From NCBI GenBank assembly GCA_004282995.1, contig SHLU01000024.1, positions 1 through 17,097 on the forward strand: a stretch of 17,097 nt of DNA, given 5' to 3'. The notes under the pieces are model-generated. The model ran no database searches, had not been told where the DNA came from, and worked only from the letters and a program-made list of their open reading frames with translations. The position numbers were made by a program, and so were the translations under genes. Origin of the DNA: Sphingomonadaceae bacterium. GTDB taxonomy: Bacteria > Pseudomonadota > Alphaproteobacteria > Sphingomonadales > Sphingomonadaceae. This document shows positions 6,649 through 13,975 of this stretch, piece by piece (the first letter of the stretch is position 1; each line of letters starts with the position of its first letter).

Positions 6649-7050
6649 CTAAGCTTCGCCGTCCGCCATTGTTGGAGTAACGGTGACTGTCTCACCAGCG
6701 TCCGAAGTTGCTGTGAAGGTCCCGTTTTCGTCCGGTTCGCTCTCTGTCCAGCACATGCGTTCCACGTCTTCCGTGGTCGGGTTGAAGCATGTTTTGCCAT
6801 CGACAACCTCCCAGTTGCCTTCAGCCACAATGCTGCCGTCAGCGCCGAAGTCCTGATACGTGCCGTCGGCATTCAGGATCGCCTTGCCAGCCGGGCCTTC
6901 GTCGTTTGAAACATCGTAGGTTCCCGCAGCCGTTCCATTGGCGGTTGTCATCGCCGCTGGTTCTTCCGCGACCGTTTCTTCTTCGACTTGGGCTTCTTCG
7001 ACACATGCCATGAGTGCAAGCGGAGCGGCCATCAGAATAAGTTTACGCAT
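6649..7050 (-). CDS. Small acidic lipoprotein, function unknown
   Basis: A 133-residue protein with a lipoprotein signal peptide: basic start MRK, hydrophobic core, and lipobox LMAC with C16 as the acylated residue. The mature part opens with a very acidic linker (residues 18-31, seven Glu). A compact region follows with repeated turn motifs (NADGTYQDFGADG at 60-72, WEVVDGKTCF, DENGTFTATSDAGE) that suggest a small beta-barrel or beta-sandwich. C88 and C100 could form a disulfide. ATG at 7050 is preceded by AAGGGGGA at good spacing. It is convergent with glcB and shares the terminator at 6594-6620. I recognise no named family. Confidence 0.82.
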   Translation of the reverse strand: MRKLILMAAPLALMACVEEAQVEEETVAEEPAAMTTANGTAAGTYDVSNDEGPAGKAILNADGTYQDFGADGSIVAEGNWEVVDGKTCFNPTTEDVERMCWTESEPDENGTFTATSDAGETVTVTPTMADGEA

Positions 7051-7121
7051 AATCTATCCCCCTTCAAGAATGCGACCGCGCGCAAACTAGCAGGGAATGT
7101 GATGGCCGCAACCGCCGCTGG

Positions 7122-7802
7122 CTAGAGTGCGCGCGACTGCAGGATCTTGTTGGCGCTGTCGGTCACCACTTCATACAGCTTGCCATCCCCGCCGCGCACC
7201 TGGCGGACGGTCTGACCAGCACTGTTGACGGTTTCCTTGACCAGCTGAAGTCCCGAGCCGGCGAGGTCGAGGACCTGACCCTGACGCAGCAATGAATTGG
7301 TCAGATTGCCGACCGTACTGACCGTGTTGTTGACCACGCCCCCAGCGGTATCGACCGTATTGTTGAGCGTGTTGCCCAGCGTTTCGATGATCTCCGGGTT
7401 CTTTTCGAGGGTTGTCAGCGTGCGTTCGACGATGGCCCGGACGTTATCGAGCCGGACTACCAGCGCGGCCTGAGCCTCGACACCCTTGATCGTCAGCTTG
7501 ACGTTGCCGATCGAAACATCCGCTCCCGCGCGCAACTGGACCAGATTGGCGACCCGCGCATCGAGCGACAGCCGCGCTTCGACATTGTCGACCTCGAGAG
7601 TGATTTCCTCGACATTGAGTTTCGGTATGTCGAGCAGGACATCAGGCTGTTCGTCTGCAGGCGTCGAACTGAGGTACTCGACCGTCGGGCTCTGGTTGCG
7701 CGATTGCGAGCGGTTTTGGTCCTGCGCGGCAGCGGCGGCGGGTAGGGCCAGCGCGAGTGCGGCGAGGGGGAGAGCGGTGAAGCCGGCAAATTTCTTGGTC
7801 AT
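7122..7802 (-). CDS. Exported protein with beta-rich core and Asn/Thr repeat, function unknown
   Basis: A 226-residue protein with a clear Sec signal peptide (MTKK, hydrophobic run 8-20, cleavage near A26-Q27). After a Gln/Arg/Ser linker (27-40) comes a core at about 56-140 with alternating hydrophobic residues (LNVEEITLEVDNVEARLSL, IGNVKLTIKGVEAQAALVV, RLDNVRAIVERTLTTLEKNP). From memory, the GVEAQA...VRLDNV...R.L.T....NP signature recurs in uncharacterised bacterial proteins; I cannot name the family. Residues 145-170 are a degenerate repeat (NNTVDTAGGVV, NNTVSTVGNLT). ATG at 7802 follows AGGGA and starts three bases after the stop of the 109-residue gene at 7806-8135, so the two are probably cotranscribed, perhaps with rsmA upstream. 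Confidence 0.85.
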   Translation of the reverse strand: MTKKFAGFTALPLAALALALPAAAAAQDQNRSQSRNQSPTVEYLSSTPADEQPDVLLDIPKLNVEEITLEVDNVEARLSLDARVANLVQLRAGADVSIGNVKLTIKGVEAQAALVVRLDNVRAIVERTLTTLEKNPEIIETLGNTLNNTVDTAGGVVNNTVSTVGNLTNSLLRQGQVLDLAGSGLQLVKETVNSAGQTVRQVRGGDGKLYEVVTDSANKILQSRAL

Positions 7803-7805
7803 GGA

Positions 7806-8135
7806 TTAGTCCCTTGTTGCGTTGCTCTGGTTGTCGGTCTGGTCATCGACTCGCCACGCTTGCTCCAACGGATCCGCCAGCATCAATTGGCCGTGATAGC
7901 GGATCGTAAGGTCGCGGTAAGATTGCGCCCCGGCTGGAATACTGCGCCGGGTGTTCTCGCCCGTGCCTTCAGCCAGATCGCCCGTGAACTCGACCACCAC
8001 CGGACCCTCGCTTTCGATCTCGACAGAGTCGATCCGCGCCTGGGCGTGGATTTCGATTGAGGGCAGGATGTTGGGCGCTGTCGACGGTTGAAGCGAAGAT
8101 GCAGCCTGGAGCAGAGAAACGATGACAAGTCCCAT
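7806..8135 (-). CDS. Small exported beta-rich protein, function unknown
   Basis: A 109-residue protein. The N-terminus (GLVIVSLLQAASS, residues 2-14) is a short hydrophobic stretch that could be a signal peptide, although it lacks the usual basic residues. The rest alternates hydrophobic and charged residues (ARIDSVEIESEGPVVVEF, DLTIRYHGQLMLADP), as in a small beta-sandwich, and ends in a polar tail rich in D, Q and N. I chose the ATG at 8135 because no other start codon lies in frame between it and the rsmA stop. The ribosome site is weak (AAGGA about 12 bases away). Its stop is three bases from the ATG of the 226-residue exported protein and 38 bases from the end of rsmA, so it probably belongs to the same transcript. 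Confidence 0.72.
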   Translation of the reverse strand: MGLVIVSLLQAASSLQPSTAPNILPSIEIHAQARIDSVEIESEGPVVVEFTGDLAEGTGENTRRSIPAGAQSYRDLTIRYHGQLMLADPLEQAWRVDDQTDNQSNATRD

Positions 8136-8173
8136 ACCGGCTTCAAATCCTTGATCCGCCGGCGGTTCCCGCC

Positions 8174-8995
8174 CTAGCGTGAAAGTATCCTGGCCAGGGC
8201 CACGAACTCGTCCACAGAGACCGTTTCGGCACGCCTTGTCGGATCGATCCCGACTTCGCCCAACGCTTCGACTGCGCCTGGCATTCCCTTGAGGCTCTGC
8301 CGCAGCATCTTGCGGCGCTGGCCAAACGCCGCCTCTGTCAGCCGCTCGAGCGTCGTGGCGCGCACGCCTTCTGGCATGTCCTCGGGCGTTGCGTGGACAA
8401 TGGCGCTCATCACCTTGGGTGGCGGGGTGAAGGCGCTGCGATGGACCTTCATGGCAAGGCTGGCAGAACTGCGCCATTGGGCCAGCACGGCCAGCCGCCC
8501 ATAGGCCGAGGAGCCAGCTTGCGCGACGATCCGCTGCGCCACCTCCTGCTGGAACATCAGCGTGAGCGAAGTCCATTTTGGATGCCAGGCCTCGCCCCCC
8601 AGCCAGCGCACGAACAGCGCCGTCCCGACATTATAAGGCAAATTGGCGACCACCGCGAAGGGTTCGCCCATCAAATCTGCATGATCGATTTTCATCGCGT
8701 CGCCTTCGATCACACGCAGTCGGCCGGGATAGGCTTCAGCCAGTTCGGCCAGTGCAGGCAGACAGCGTGCATCCATCTCGATTGCCGTGACGCGGGCACC
8801 GGCCTTGAGCAGCGCACGCGTCAGTCCGCCGGGACCGGGGCCAATTTCGAGCACCGCCTTGTCCTCGAGATCGCCGGGGAGGGCGGCAATCCGGTCGAGC
8901 AATTGCGCGTCGAATAGAAAATTCTGTCCCAACGCCTTTGAAGCCGAGAGTCCATGGCGCGCGATAACCTCGCGCAAGGGCGGTAATTCAGCCAT
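8174..8995 (-). CDS. rsmA: 16S rRNA dimethyladenosine transferase
   Basis: RsmA (KsgA) dimethylates two adjacent adenines in the helix-45 loop near the 3' end of 16S rRNA using S-adenosylmethionine, a late check in 30S assembly. The 273-residue product shows GQNFL (23-27), the SAM-binding motif EIGPGPGGLT (50-59), acidic E73 after beta-2, GDAMKID (98-104), catalytic NLPYN (118-122), and the C-terminal FGQRRKMLRQSLK (224-236). The ATG at 8995 lies five bases after GGAG (9001-9004) and overlaps the end of pdxA by eight bases; an in-frame start at 9040 would lie further inside pdxA without a comparable site. The pdxA-rsmA order matches the conserved surA-pdxA-ksgA operon of Proteobacteria. Confidence 0.97.
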   Translation of the reverse strand: MAELPPLREVIARHGLSASKALGQNFLFDAQLLDRIAALPGDLEDKAVLEIGPGPGGLTRALLKAGARVTAIEMDARCLPALAELAEAYPGRLRVIEGDAMKIDHADLMGEPFAVVANLPYNVGTALFVRWLGGEAWHPKWTSLTLMFQQEVAQRIVAQAGSSAYGRLAVLAQWRSSASLAMKVHRSAFTPPPKVMSAIVHATPEDMPEGVRATTLERLTEAAFGQRRKMLRQSLKGMPGAVEALGEVGIDPTRRAETVSVDEFVALARILSR

Positions 8996-9992
8996 CCGCC
9001 CTCCGCGCGGCACAGAGGCCGGCCATGCGAATGGCGGCAATCATCGCGCCGGGATGGGCGGCGCCCTTACCGGCAATGTCGAACGCCGTGCCATGGTCGG
9101 GACTGGTCCGCACGATCGGCAGGCCGAGAGTGACGTTAACCCCCTGGTCGAAGTCGAGCGCCTTGACCGGGATCAGCGCCTGATCGTGATACATACACAG
9201 CGCGGCATCGAACCCGGTGCGGCTGTGCGGGCTGAACAAGGCATCGGCCGGGTGTGGCCCGGTGGCGGTGATGCCGTCGGCCAGCAATGCTGCGATGGCG
9301 GGCGCGATGATGGCTTGCTCCTCGTTGCCGAACTTGCCATCCTCGCCCGCATGGGGGTTGAGCCCGGTTACCGCCAGGCGCGGCTGTGTGATACCGAAGT
9401 CGCGGGCCAGTGCGGCGGCGACTATGCGGCCCCGCGTAATGATCAAATCGGTCGAAAGCCGCTGGGGAACTTCCGCCAGCGGACAATGCACCGTCAACGG
9501 TATCGTGCGCAGGCTGGGACCGGCCAGCATCATGACCGCGGCATCTTCGGGTAGGTCACAGGCGTTGGCGAGGAATTCGGTCTGGCCGGGGTAAGCAAAA
9601 CCGACCTGTTCGAGCAGGCCCTTGGCGATCGGAGCGGTCACCAATGCTGCGGCATCGCCGCCGACCACCAGCGCGGTCGCCTGTCGCAATGAATTCCATG
9701 CTACCGCCGCCCCGACAACATCCGGGGCGCCAGGCAGATAATCGCCATCCTCACCCGTCAGGACCGGCAGGGCATCGGCAAATATTTCTGCTGCTTCGTG
9801 CGTGCTTGCGATATTCTGCACCGGAGCCGGGACTTCGAGGACTTCGGCGGCCTGACTCAGTATCTGAGCGCCGCCCGCAACCACGAAAGGCATCAAGCCT
9901 TTTGCCTCGCGCTCGCGCCAAGCCTGGATGATCAGTTCCGGCCCGATTCCGGCTGGATCACCCAGCGAAAGGACGAGCGGGAACTGGCTCAA
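8988..9992 (-). CDS. pdxA: 4-hydroxythreonine-4-phosphate dehydrogenase
   Basis: PdxA oxidises 4-phosphohydroxy-L-threonine in the DXP-dependent pathway to pyridoxal 5'-phosphate; it is a cytoplasmic dimer. The 334-residue product has SLGDPAGIGPE at the N-terminus. The three metal-binding histidines are H169 (TVHCPL), H214 (NPHAGEDG) and H269 (MYHDQ). GVNVTLGLPIVRTSPDHGTA is also present. Oddly, the substrate-contacting GHTEF motif reads GQTEF here (Q137). The start is TTG at 9992, overlapping the surA stop as TTGA, with only a weak GAG five bases upstream. The next Met (residue 34) would delete the first motif, so translation is probably coupled to surA. It overlaps rsmA by eight bases downstream. 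Confidence 0.95.
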   Translation of the reverse strand: MSQFPLVLSLGDPAGIGPELIIQAWREREAKGLMPFVVAGGAQILSQAAEVLEVPAPVQNIASTHEAAEIFADALPVLTGEDGDYLPGAPDVVGAAVAWNSLRQATALVVGGDAAALVTAPIAKGLLEQVGFAYPGQTEFLANACDLPEDAAVMMLAGPSLRTIPLTVHCPLAEVPQRLSTDLIITRGRIVAAALARDFGITQPRLAVTGLNPHAGEDGKFGNEEQAIIAPAIAALLADGITATGPHPADALFSPHSRTGFDAALCMYHDQALIPVKALDFDQGVNVTLGLPIVRTSPDHGTAFDIAGKGAAHPGAMIAAIRMAGLCAARRADG

Positions 9993-11383
9993 TTGTACTC
10001 GATATAGGCGTCGTTGCGCAGGTCGCGCATGTAACGAACGGCACGCTTCTGCACCCGTTCCGCCTCAATGTCGTCGATGATCTGGTCGACCGTCGGTGCG
10101 CCTGCGTCTTCGGGATCGTCGCGGCCGCACAGCAGAAGGACGCGCACGCCTTCTTCGAGCGAACCGAACGGCTGGGTGGCCTGGCCGACCTGCAATTGCA
10201 GCATTGCCGGCTGGAGCTGTTCGGGCAGGTCGCGCACGGCGATCTGGTCGTTGGTGACGACTTCTGCACCGATGGCTTCAGCCGCCCTTTCGGCGTCACC
10301 GCAGCCCTTGATCGATGAAACCATTGACTGGAAAGCCTGGAACCGCTGCGCGGCCTGGGCTTCCGTAATTCCCTTCGGGAACTGCAGCGAAATCTGCTTC
10401 AGGCTCAGCACGGCTTCGCGCGGGTCGGCCATCAGGATTTGCCGCTTGTCACGCAGGAACATAATCACCATCCCGCCGGGAATGGCGATCGGCCCGGTCA
10501 GCTGGCCGACCTGCATGGTCTTGACCGCTTCGGCCATTTGCGGAGGCAAAGTACCAGGGCGGACGTAGCCAAGATCGCCGCCCTGGGCGGCGGTCGAACT
10601 TTCCGAATACTGCCGAGCATAAGCGGGGAAGCTGGCTCCCTGGCGCAACTGCTCCATGATGGAACGGGCATTCTGGATAACCTGCGCCTGTGTTTCGGCT
10701 GTGGCGGACATGTAGATTTCCATGATGTGGAATTCTTCCTGTCCCTTCGAATCTTCAAGCCGCTTGAGCACGTCGAGCGCTTCTTCTTCGGACACGTTGA
10801 TGAAGGGGCGGATCATCCGTCCGATCAGGCGCGACCACGCATACTCACCCTGAATCTGTCGCTTGAGCGAGGCGGGGGAGGAACCGATCGATAGCAGATA
10901 AGCGTCCATCGCTTCGACATCACCGCCGAAATTCTGCGCCGCCAGTGTCTTGTAACGCTGATCGACTTCGGCTGCGCTGACAGTGATTTCCTGTTCGGCC
11001 GCGGCCTGAACCTGCAACGTCTCGTCGATCAGATTGCGAAGCACCCGCATCCGCAACTGGATCAACTCTGCTTCGCCGATCTGGCCTTGCGCAGAGGCGA
11101 GGACCATATTGGTGCGGTGATCGACATCGGTCCCGGTGATGACCGTCCCGTTGACGACTGCAGTCGCCTTGCGAACGTTGGGGTCGGTCTTGCCGAAGAG
11201 GGAGAAGTTCTCCGGAATGCCCAGGGGATTGGACGCGACTGGCGAAGGAGCCTCGGCCTCTGCCTCGGCATCTGGCCCTTGCGCGGCTTGCGCTTGCAGG
11301 GCGATTGGGGACACGGCCAGGCCGATGGTGGCCGAAACGGCCGCCAGGCGAGTGGAAAGTCGAGAAACGGTGGTTGTGATCAC
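9989..11383 (-). CDS. surA: Periplasmic chaperone / peptidyl-prolyl isomerase SurA
   Basis: SurA escorts outer-membrane proteins, including LptD, across the periplasm. With the start proposed here it has 464 residues: a signal peptide (TTTVSRL basic start, hydrophobic 12-30, cleavage near AQA-A), an acidic Ala/Glu linker (37-50), a SurA_N chaperone domain (about 70-195, ending RMIRPFINVSEEE), a parvulin-type domain (about 216-314, with ASFPAYARQYSES and GGDLGYVRPGTLP), and a second, degenerate parvulin region (about 325-425). I prefer GTG at 11383 because AGGA lies six bases upstream and the signal peptide is then normal. ATGs at 11407 and 11434 are possible but have poor ribosome sites. It is followed by pdxA with a 4-base overlap and preceded by lptD, as in the conserved imp-surA operon. 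Confidence 0.93.
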   Translation of the reverse strand: MITTTVSRLSTRLAAVSATIGLAVSPIALQAQAAQGPDAEAEAEAPSPVASNPLGIPENFSLFGKTDPNVRKATAVVNGTVITGTDVDHRTNMVLASAQGQIGEAELIQLRMRVLRNLIDETLQVQAAAEQEITVSAAEVDQRYKTLAAQNFGGDVEAMDAYLLSIGSSPASLKRQIQGEYAWSRLIGRMIRPFINVSEEEALDVLKRLEDSKGQEEFHIMEIYMSATAETQAQVIQNARSIMEQLRQGASFPAYARQYSESSTAAQGGDLGYVRPGTLPPQMAEAVKTMQVGQLTGPIAIPGGMVIMFLRDKRQILMADPREAVLSLKQISLQFPKGITEAQAAQRFQAFQSMVSSIKGCGDAERAAEAIGAEVVTNDQIAVRDLPEQLQPAMLQLQVGQATQPFGSLEEGVRVLLLCGRDDPEDAGAPTVDQIIDDIEAERVQKRAVRYMRDLRNDAYIEYN

Positions 11384-11544
11384 GGTCGATCCTGTCTTGC
11401 ACCCCATGCGCCGATTCACGGCCTCGCGGGGCATGTCTTGTTCGGTTGTGCCGATTGGCAGGAAATGGCTTAACCCTGGCTGAGTGAGCGCAACTAGCGT
11501 GTTTGGGCGCGCAAGCCAATCGTGCTGTTGGGCAGCGGGAAAAC
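11384..11544 (-). other. Gap between lptD and surA
   Basis: These 161 bases separate the lptD stop from the proposed surA start. I see no hairpin with a T-run and no clear -35/-10 pair. TTGGCT, 17 bases and TAGTTG on the minus strand is the nearest candidate and is weak. If surA starts at 11434 instead, the gap shrinks to about 110 bases. The gap is larger than the overlaps elsewhere in this operon, so a separate surA promoter is possible. Confidence 0.3.
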
Positions 11545-13863
11545 TCAGCGGAACCCCAGGTTGCGCAGAGAGAAATAGACCTGGAAGGTGTCGCCTCGCT
11601 GAGCATCGCCCTGGTCTACGTAGTCGCGCCGCCAGGTGAAGCCGAATTCGAGGCAGTCATCCTGATAGGCCACGCCAAGACGCGTTCGCAGCGGCTGGAA
11701 CCCATCGGAACTGAGTGTCGGATCCTCATTGCGGTCGGTCAGGTTGAAGACCCCGGCCCCGAACAATGACCAGTAATCGGCAAAGGCGACGCGGGTAGCG
11801 AGGCGCACCTCCTCGCGGTCCTGCAAATCCTCGATCCCTTGCGCGATATCGCGGTCGAGCCGGAGATAGCCAACCTCAATGTAAGTCCGGCGGCTGCCGA
11901 CGGTCGCATCGAACTCGTTGCGGCGAACGGCGAGATTGTCCTTGTCGAGCCGGTATCGGTGAGTGACCGAAACGAAGTCCTTGAACCGCACTTCTGTCCG
12001 CCCCACGAAGTCCGACAGCCTTTCCGACAGGCCTGTGCCATCGATCAGCACATCGGGATCCTTGTCGAGCCGGTAGGACTGGCCCAGCGTGGTCTTTACC
12101 CGCCAGCCGGGCCGCGACAGTTCCCAGTCGAAGCCATAAGTTACGCGCAGGCCGTCCTCGATACGGTCGTAACCGGGGAAACGGTTGAGCGCGAAGAGAT
12201 TGGAATCTTCCAGGTCGATCGCGCGTGCGTCCTCGTTGGGAATGGCAAGATTCTTGGTCTCGGGGCTGGCGACGACCTGCACGCGCGGCGTGAACACCTG
12301 CAACCCGCCCAGCGCCGGTCCCGCCAGCGGCCATTGCAGATCGGCCGCAGCCAGGACCACCCCGCGTGTTTCCCAGCCCGGATTGCCGCGGTAGATTGCG
12401 GTGTCGGTCAGCAGATTCTCGTCCGAGTGATAGACATCGGCGCGCGACAGTGCGGTCAATTGCAACACCTGGCCCATCGGGGTGATCTTGCGCAGATCCC
12501 AGCGCGCGCTGGCAAAGGCGCGTTGGGTATCCTGACCCACGTCGCGCGTAATCGCCATTGTATTGGCCTGGAACTGGAACATTCCGCCCAGCCACGGATC
12601 GTCGATCCGCCGGCGATAATCGATTACCGGCAGCGCCATCGGCACCTGCCCCTGTTCCTGGTTCAACCGCAGTGTCTGAGTGGCGTAGCCGGCGATCTGC
12701 AGATAGCTGTCGGTATCGACCCGTTCCAGCTGTGCGATCGAGCGCAGGCGGTCGTCGCGGCTGATATCATAGCGACGCAGGAAGGTGCGGTCGCTGGCGA
12801 TGCGGATCGAGGTGTCGAGGCTCCAGTGCTCGTCGAACTGGAACCGGCCATTGGCGAACAGATAGCCGCGAAAATCCTGCTCGCTCGTGGCAATGCCGGT
12901 GAAGTCTGAGATGCGGCGAGAGTGGGTGCCGTAAGCGGTGACCTGGTAGGCACCCTGTTCAGTCAGGTGCCGCCACTTGGCGGAAGCCATCGGCGGAGCG
13001 TCGGTGTAGACATGAGCGCCCAGCGTCAGGTCCTTGTTGTCGGCGACGCGGTAATAGTATTCGCCCGACAGTTCGAGACCGTTGGATTCGGAAATTCGGA
13101 TATCGGGGATGAGAAAACCCGATATGGCGCCGCCATCGGTGCGGATTGACAGGCCCGGCAATGGCAGCAGGCGGGCGCCGAACAACTCGAGATAGGCATC
13201 GCGGAACCGGACCTGTCGCTTCACCGGATCATAGATCACCCGATCTGCGGTGATGCGCCAGCTCGGTTTCTTGTCACAGCCTTCGGGGGTGGTGACGGCG
13301 CAGCCGCTATAGGCTGCGCGGTTGAGCACGACCGTCCCGTCCTCGCTGCGCTCGCCGGATTCCGCTGCCAGTCGCCCACCTTCGCGCAGCGCCAGCAGCA
13401 AATCGTTCATGGCGCCCGCTTCGAACTTGTCGGTCAGTTCCAGCTCGCTGGCATAGATCTGGTTACCATCGGCATCCACGAAGCGGACATTGCCATTGGC
13501 CCGGATCACGCCGGCCCGGCGGTCCCATTGCACCGTATCCGCGCGCACTGACTGATCATCGCCGCGCAGGACTACATTGCCGGTAGCCGTCAGGATGTCT
13601 GCGTCCGAATCATAGGCAACGCCATCGGCTTCGAACTCGATTTCGTCGGGTACGGACAGGTCCTCGCCGATGGTTCCCCGTTCCGGGTCGCCTGCGCTTT
13701 CGTCTTGTTGCTGGAACAGCGCGGAAGCCTGCGCCTTGCCGCTATCCTCGGCCAGGGCCGGCGCGCTAGCCAACGCAAGCCAGGCGAGCGCTATCGACCC
13801 TGCACCGGCGCGGTATTTTGAGAGACAAGTGCTTTGCTGGGCGGGAAGCGGGGCCGGGAGCAT
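11545..13863 (-). CDS. lptD: LPS-assembly protein LptD
   Basis: LptD is the outer-membrane beta-barrel that, with LptE, inserts lipopolysaccharide into the outer leaflet. The 772-residue product has a signal peptide with cleavage near A38 (SAPALA-ED), an N-terminal OstA/LptA-like jellyroll (about 75-185: FEADGVAYDSDADILTATGNV), the linking segment with SGCAVTTPEGC then PSWRITADRVIYDP, and a long barrel of alternating aromatic and charged strands ending in F-S-L-R-N-L-G-F-R. C188, C196 and C737 are available for the disulfides that lock the plug to the barrel in known LptDs. The ATG at 13863 is the only start that yields the signal peptide, although its ribosome site is poor (AGGC). First gene of the minus-strand envelope operon; divergent from pepA. 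Confidence 0.96.
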   Translation of the reverse strand: MLPAPLPAQQSTCLSKYRAGAGSIALAWLALASAPALAEDSGKAQASALFQQQDESAGDPERGTIGEDLSVPDEIEFEADGVAYDSDADILTATGNVVLRGDDQSVRADTVQWDRRAGVIRANGNVRFVDADGNQIYASELELTDKFEAGAMNDLLLALREGGRLAAESGERSEDGTVVLNRAAYSGCAVTTPEGCDKKPSWRITADRVIYDPVKRQVRFRDAYLELFGARLLPLPGLSIRTDGGAISGFLIPDIRISESNGLELSGEYYYRVADNKDLTLGAHVYTDAPPMASAKWRHLTEQGAYQVTAYGTHSRRISDFTGIATSEQDFRGYLFANGRFQFDEHWSLDTSIRIASDRTFLRRYDISRDDRLRSIAQLERVDTDSYLQIAGYATQTLRLNQEQGQVPMALPVIDYRRRIDDPWLGGMFQFQANTMAITRDVGQDTQRAFASARWDLRKITPMGQVLQLTALSRADVYHSDENLLTDTAIYRGNPGWETRGVVLAAADLQWPLAGPALGGLQVFTPRVQVVASPETKNLAIPNEDARAIDLEDSNLFALNRFPGYDRIEDGLRVTYGFDWELSRPGWRVKTTLGQSYRLDKDPDVLIDGTGLSERLSDFVGRTEVRFKDFVSVTHRYRLDKDNLAVRRNEFDATVGSRRTYIEVGYLRLDRDIAQGIEDLQDREEVRLATRVAFADYWSLFGAGVFNLTDRNEDPTLSSDGFQPLRTRLGVAYQDDCLEFGFTWRRDYVDQGDAQRGDTFQVYFSLRNLGFR

Positions 13864-13975
13864 GGCTTGCCTATTGCACCAAGCACTCCTAATCGCAATC
13901 GCACTTACGCGCTGCCGCGCATCGTTTTCTCGATGGCGTGGCCGCATCGGCCATCTGTCCCCTCGCGGAGTATCC
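13864..13975. promoter_or_regulatory. Divergent lptD/pepA intergenic region
   Basis: This 112-base gap must hold the promoters of lptD (minus) and pepA (plus). The pepA ribosome site GGAG is at 13967-13970. No box pair stands out on either strand. An AGGAG on the minus strand lies about 24 bases upstream of the lptD ATG, too far to serve it. Confidence 0.4.

Noticed and set aside
13670..13975. N-terminal extension of pepA upstream of 13976
   Set aside because: It overlaps the lptD signal-peptide region, has no M17 similarity, and the ATG at 13976 has a well-spaced GGAG.
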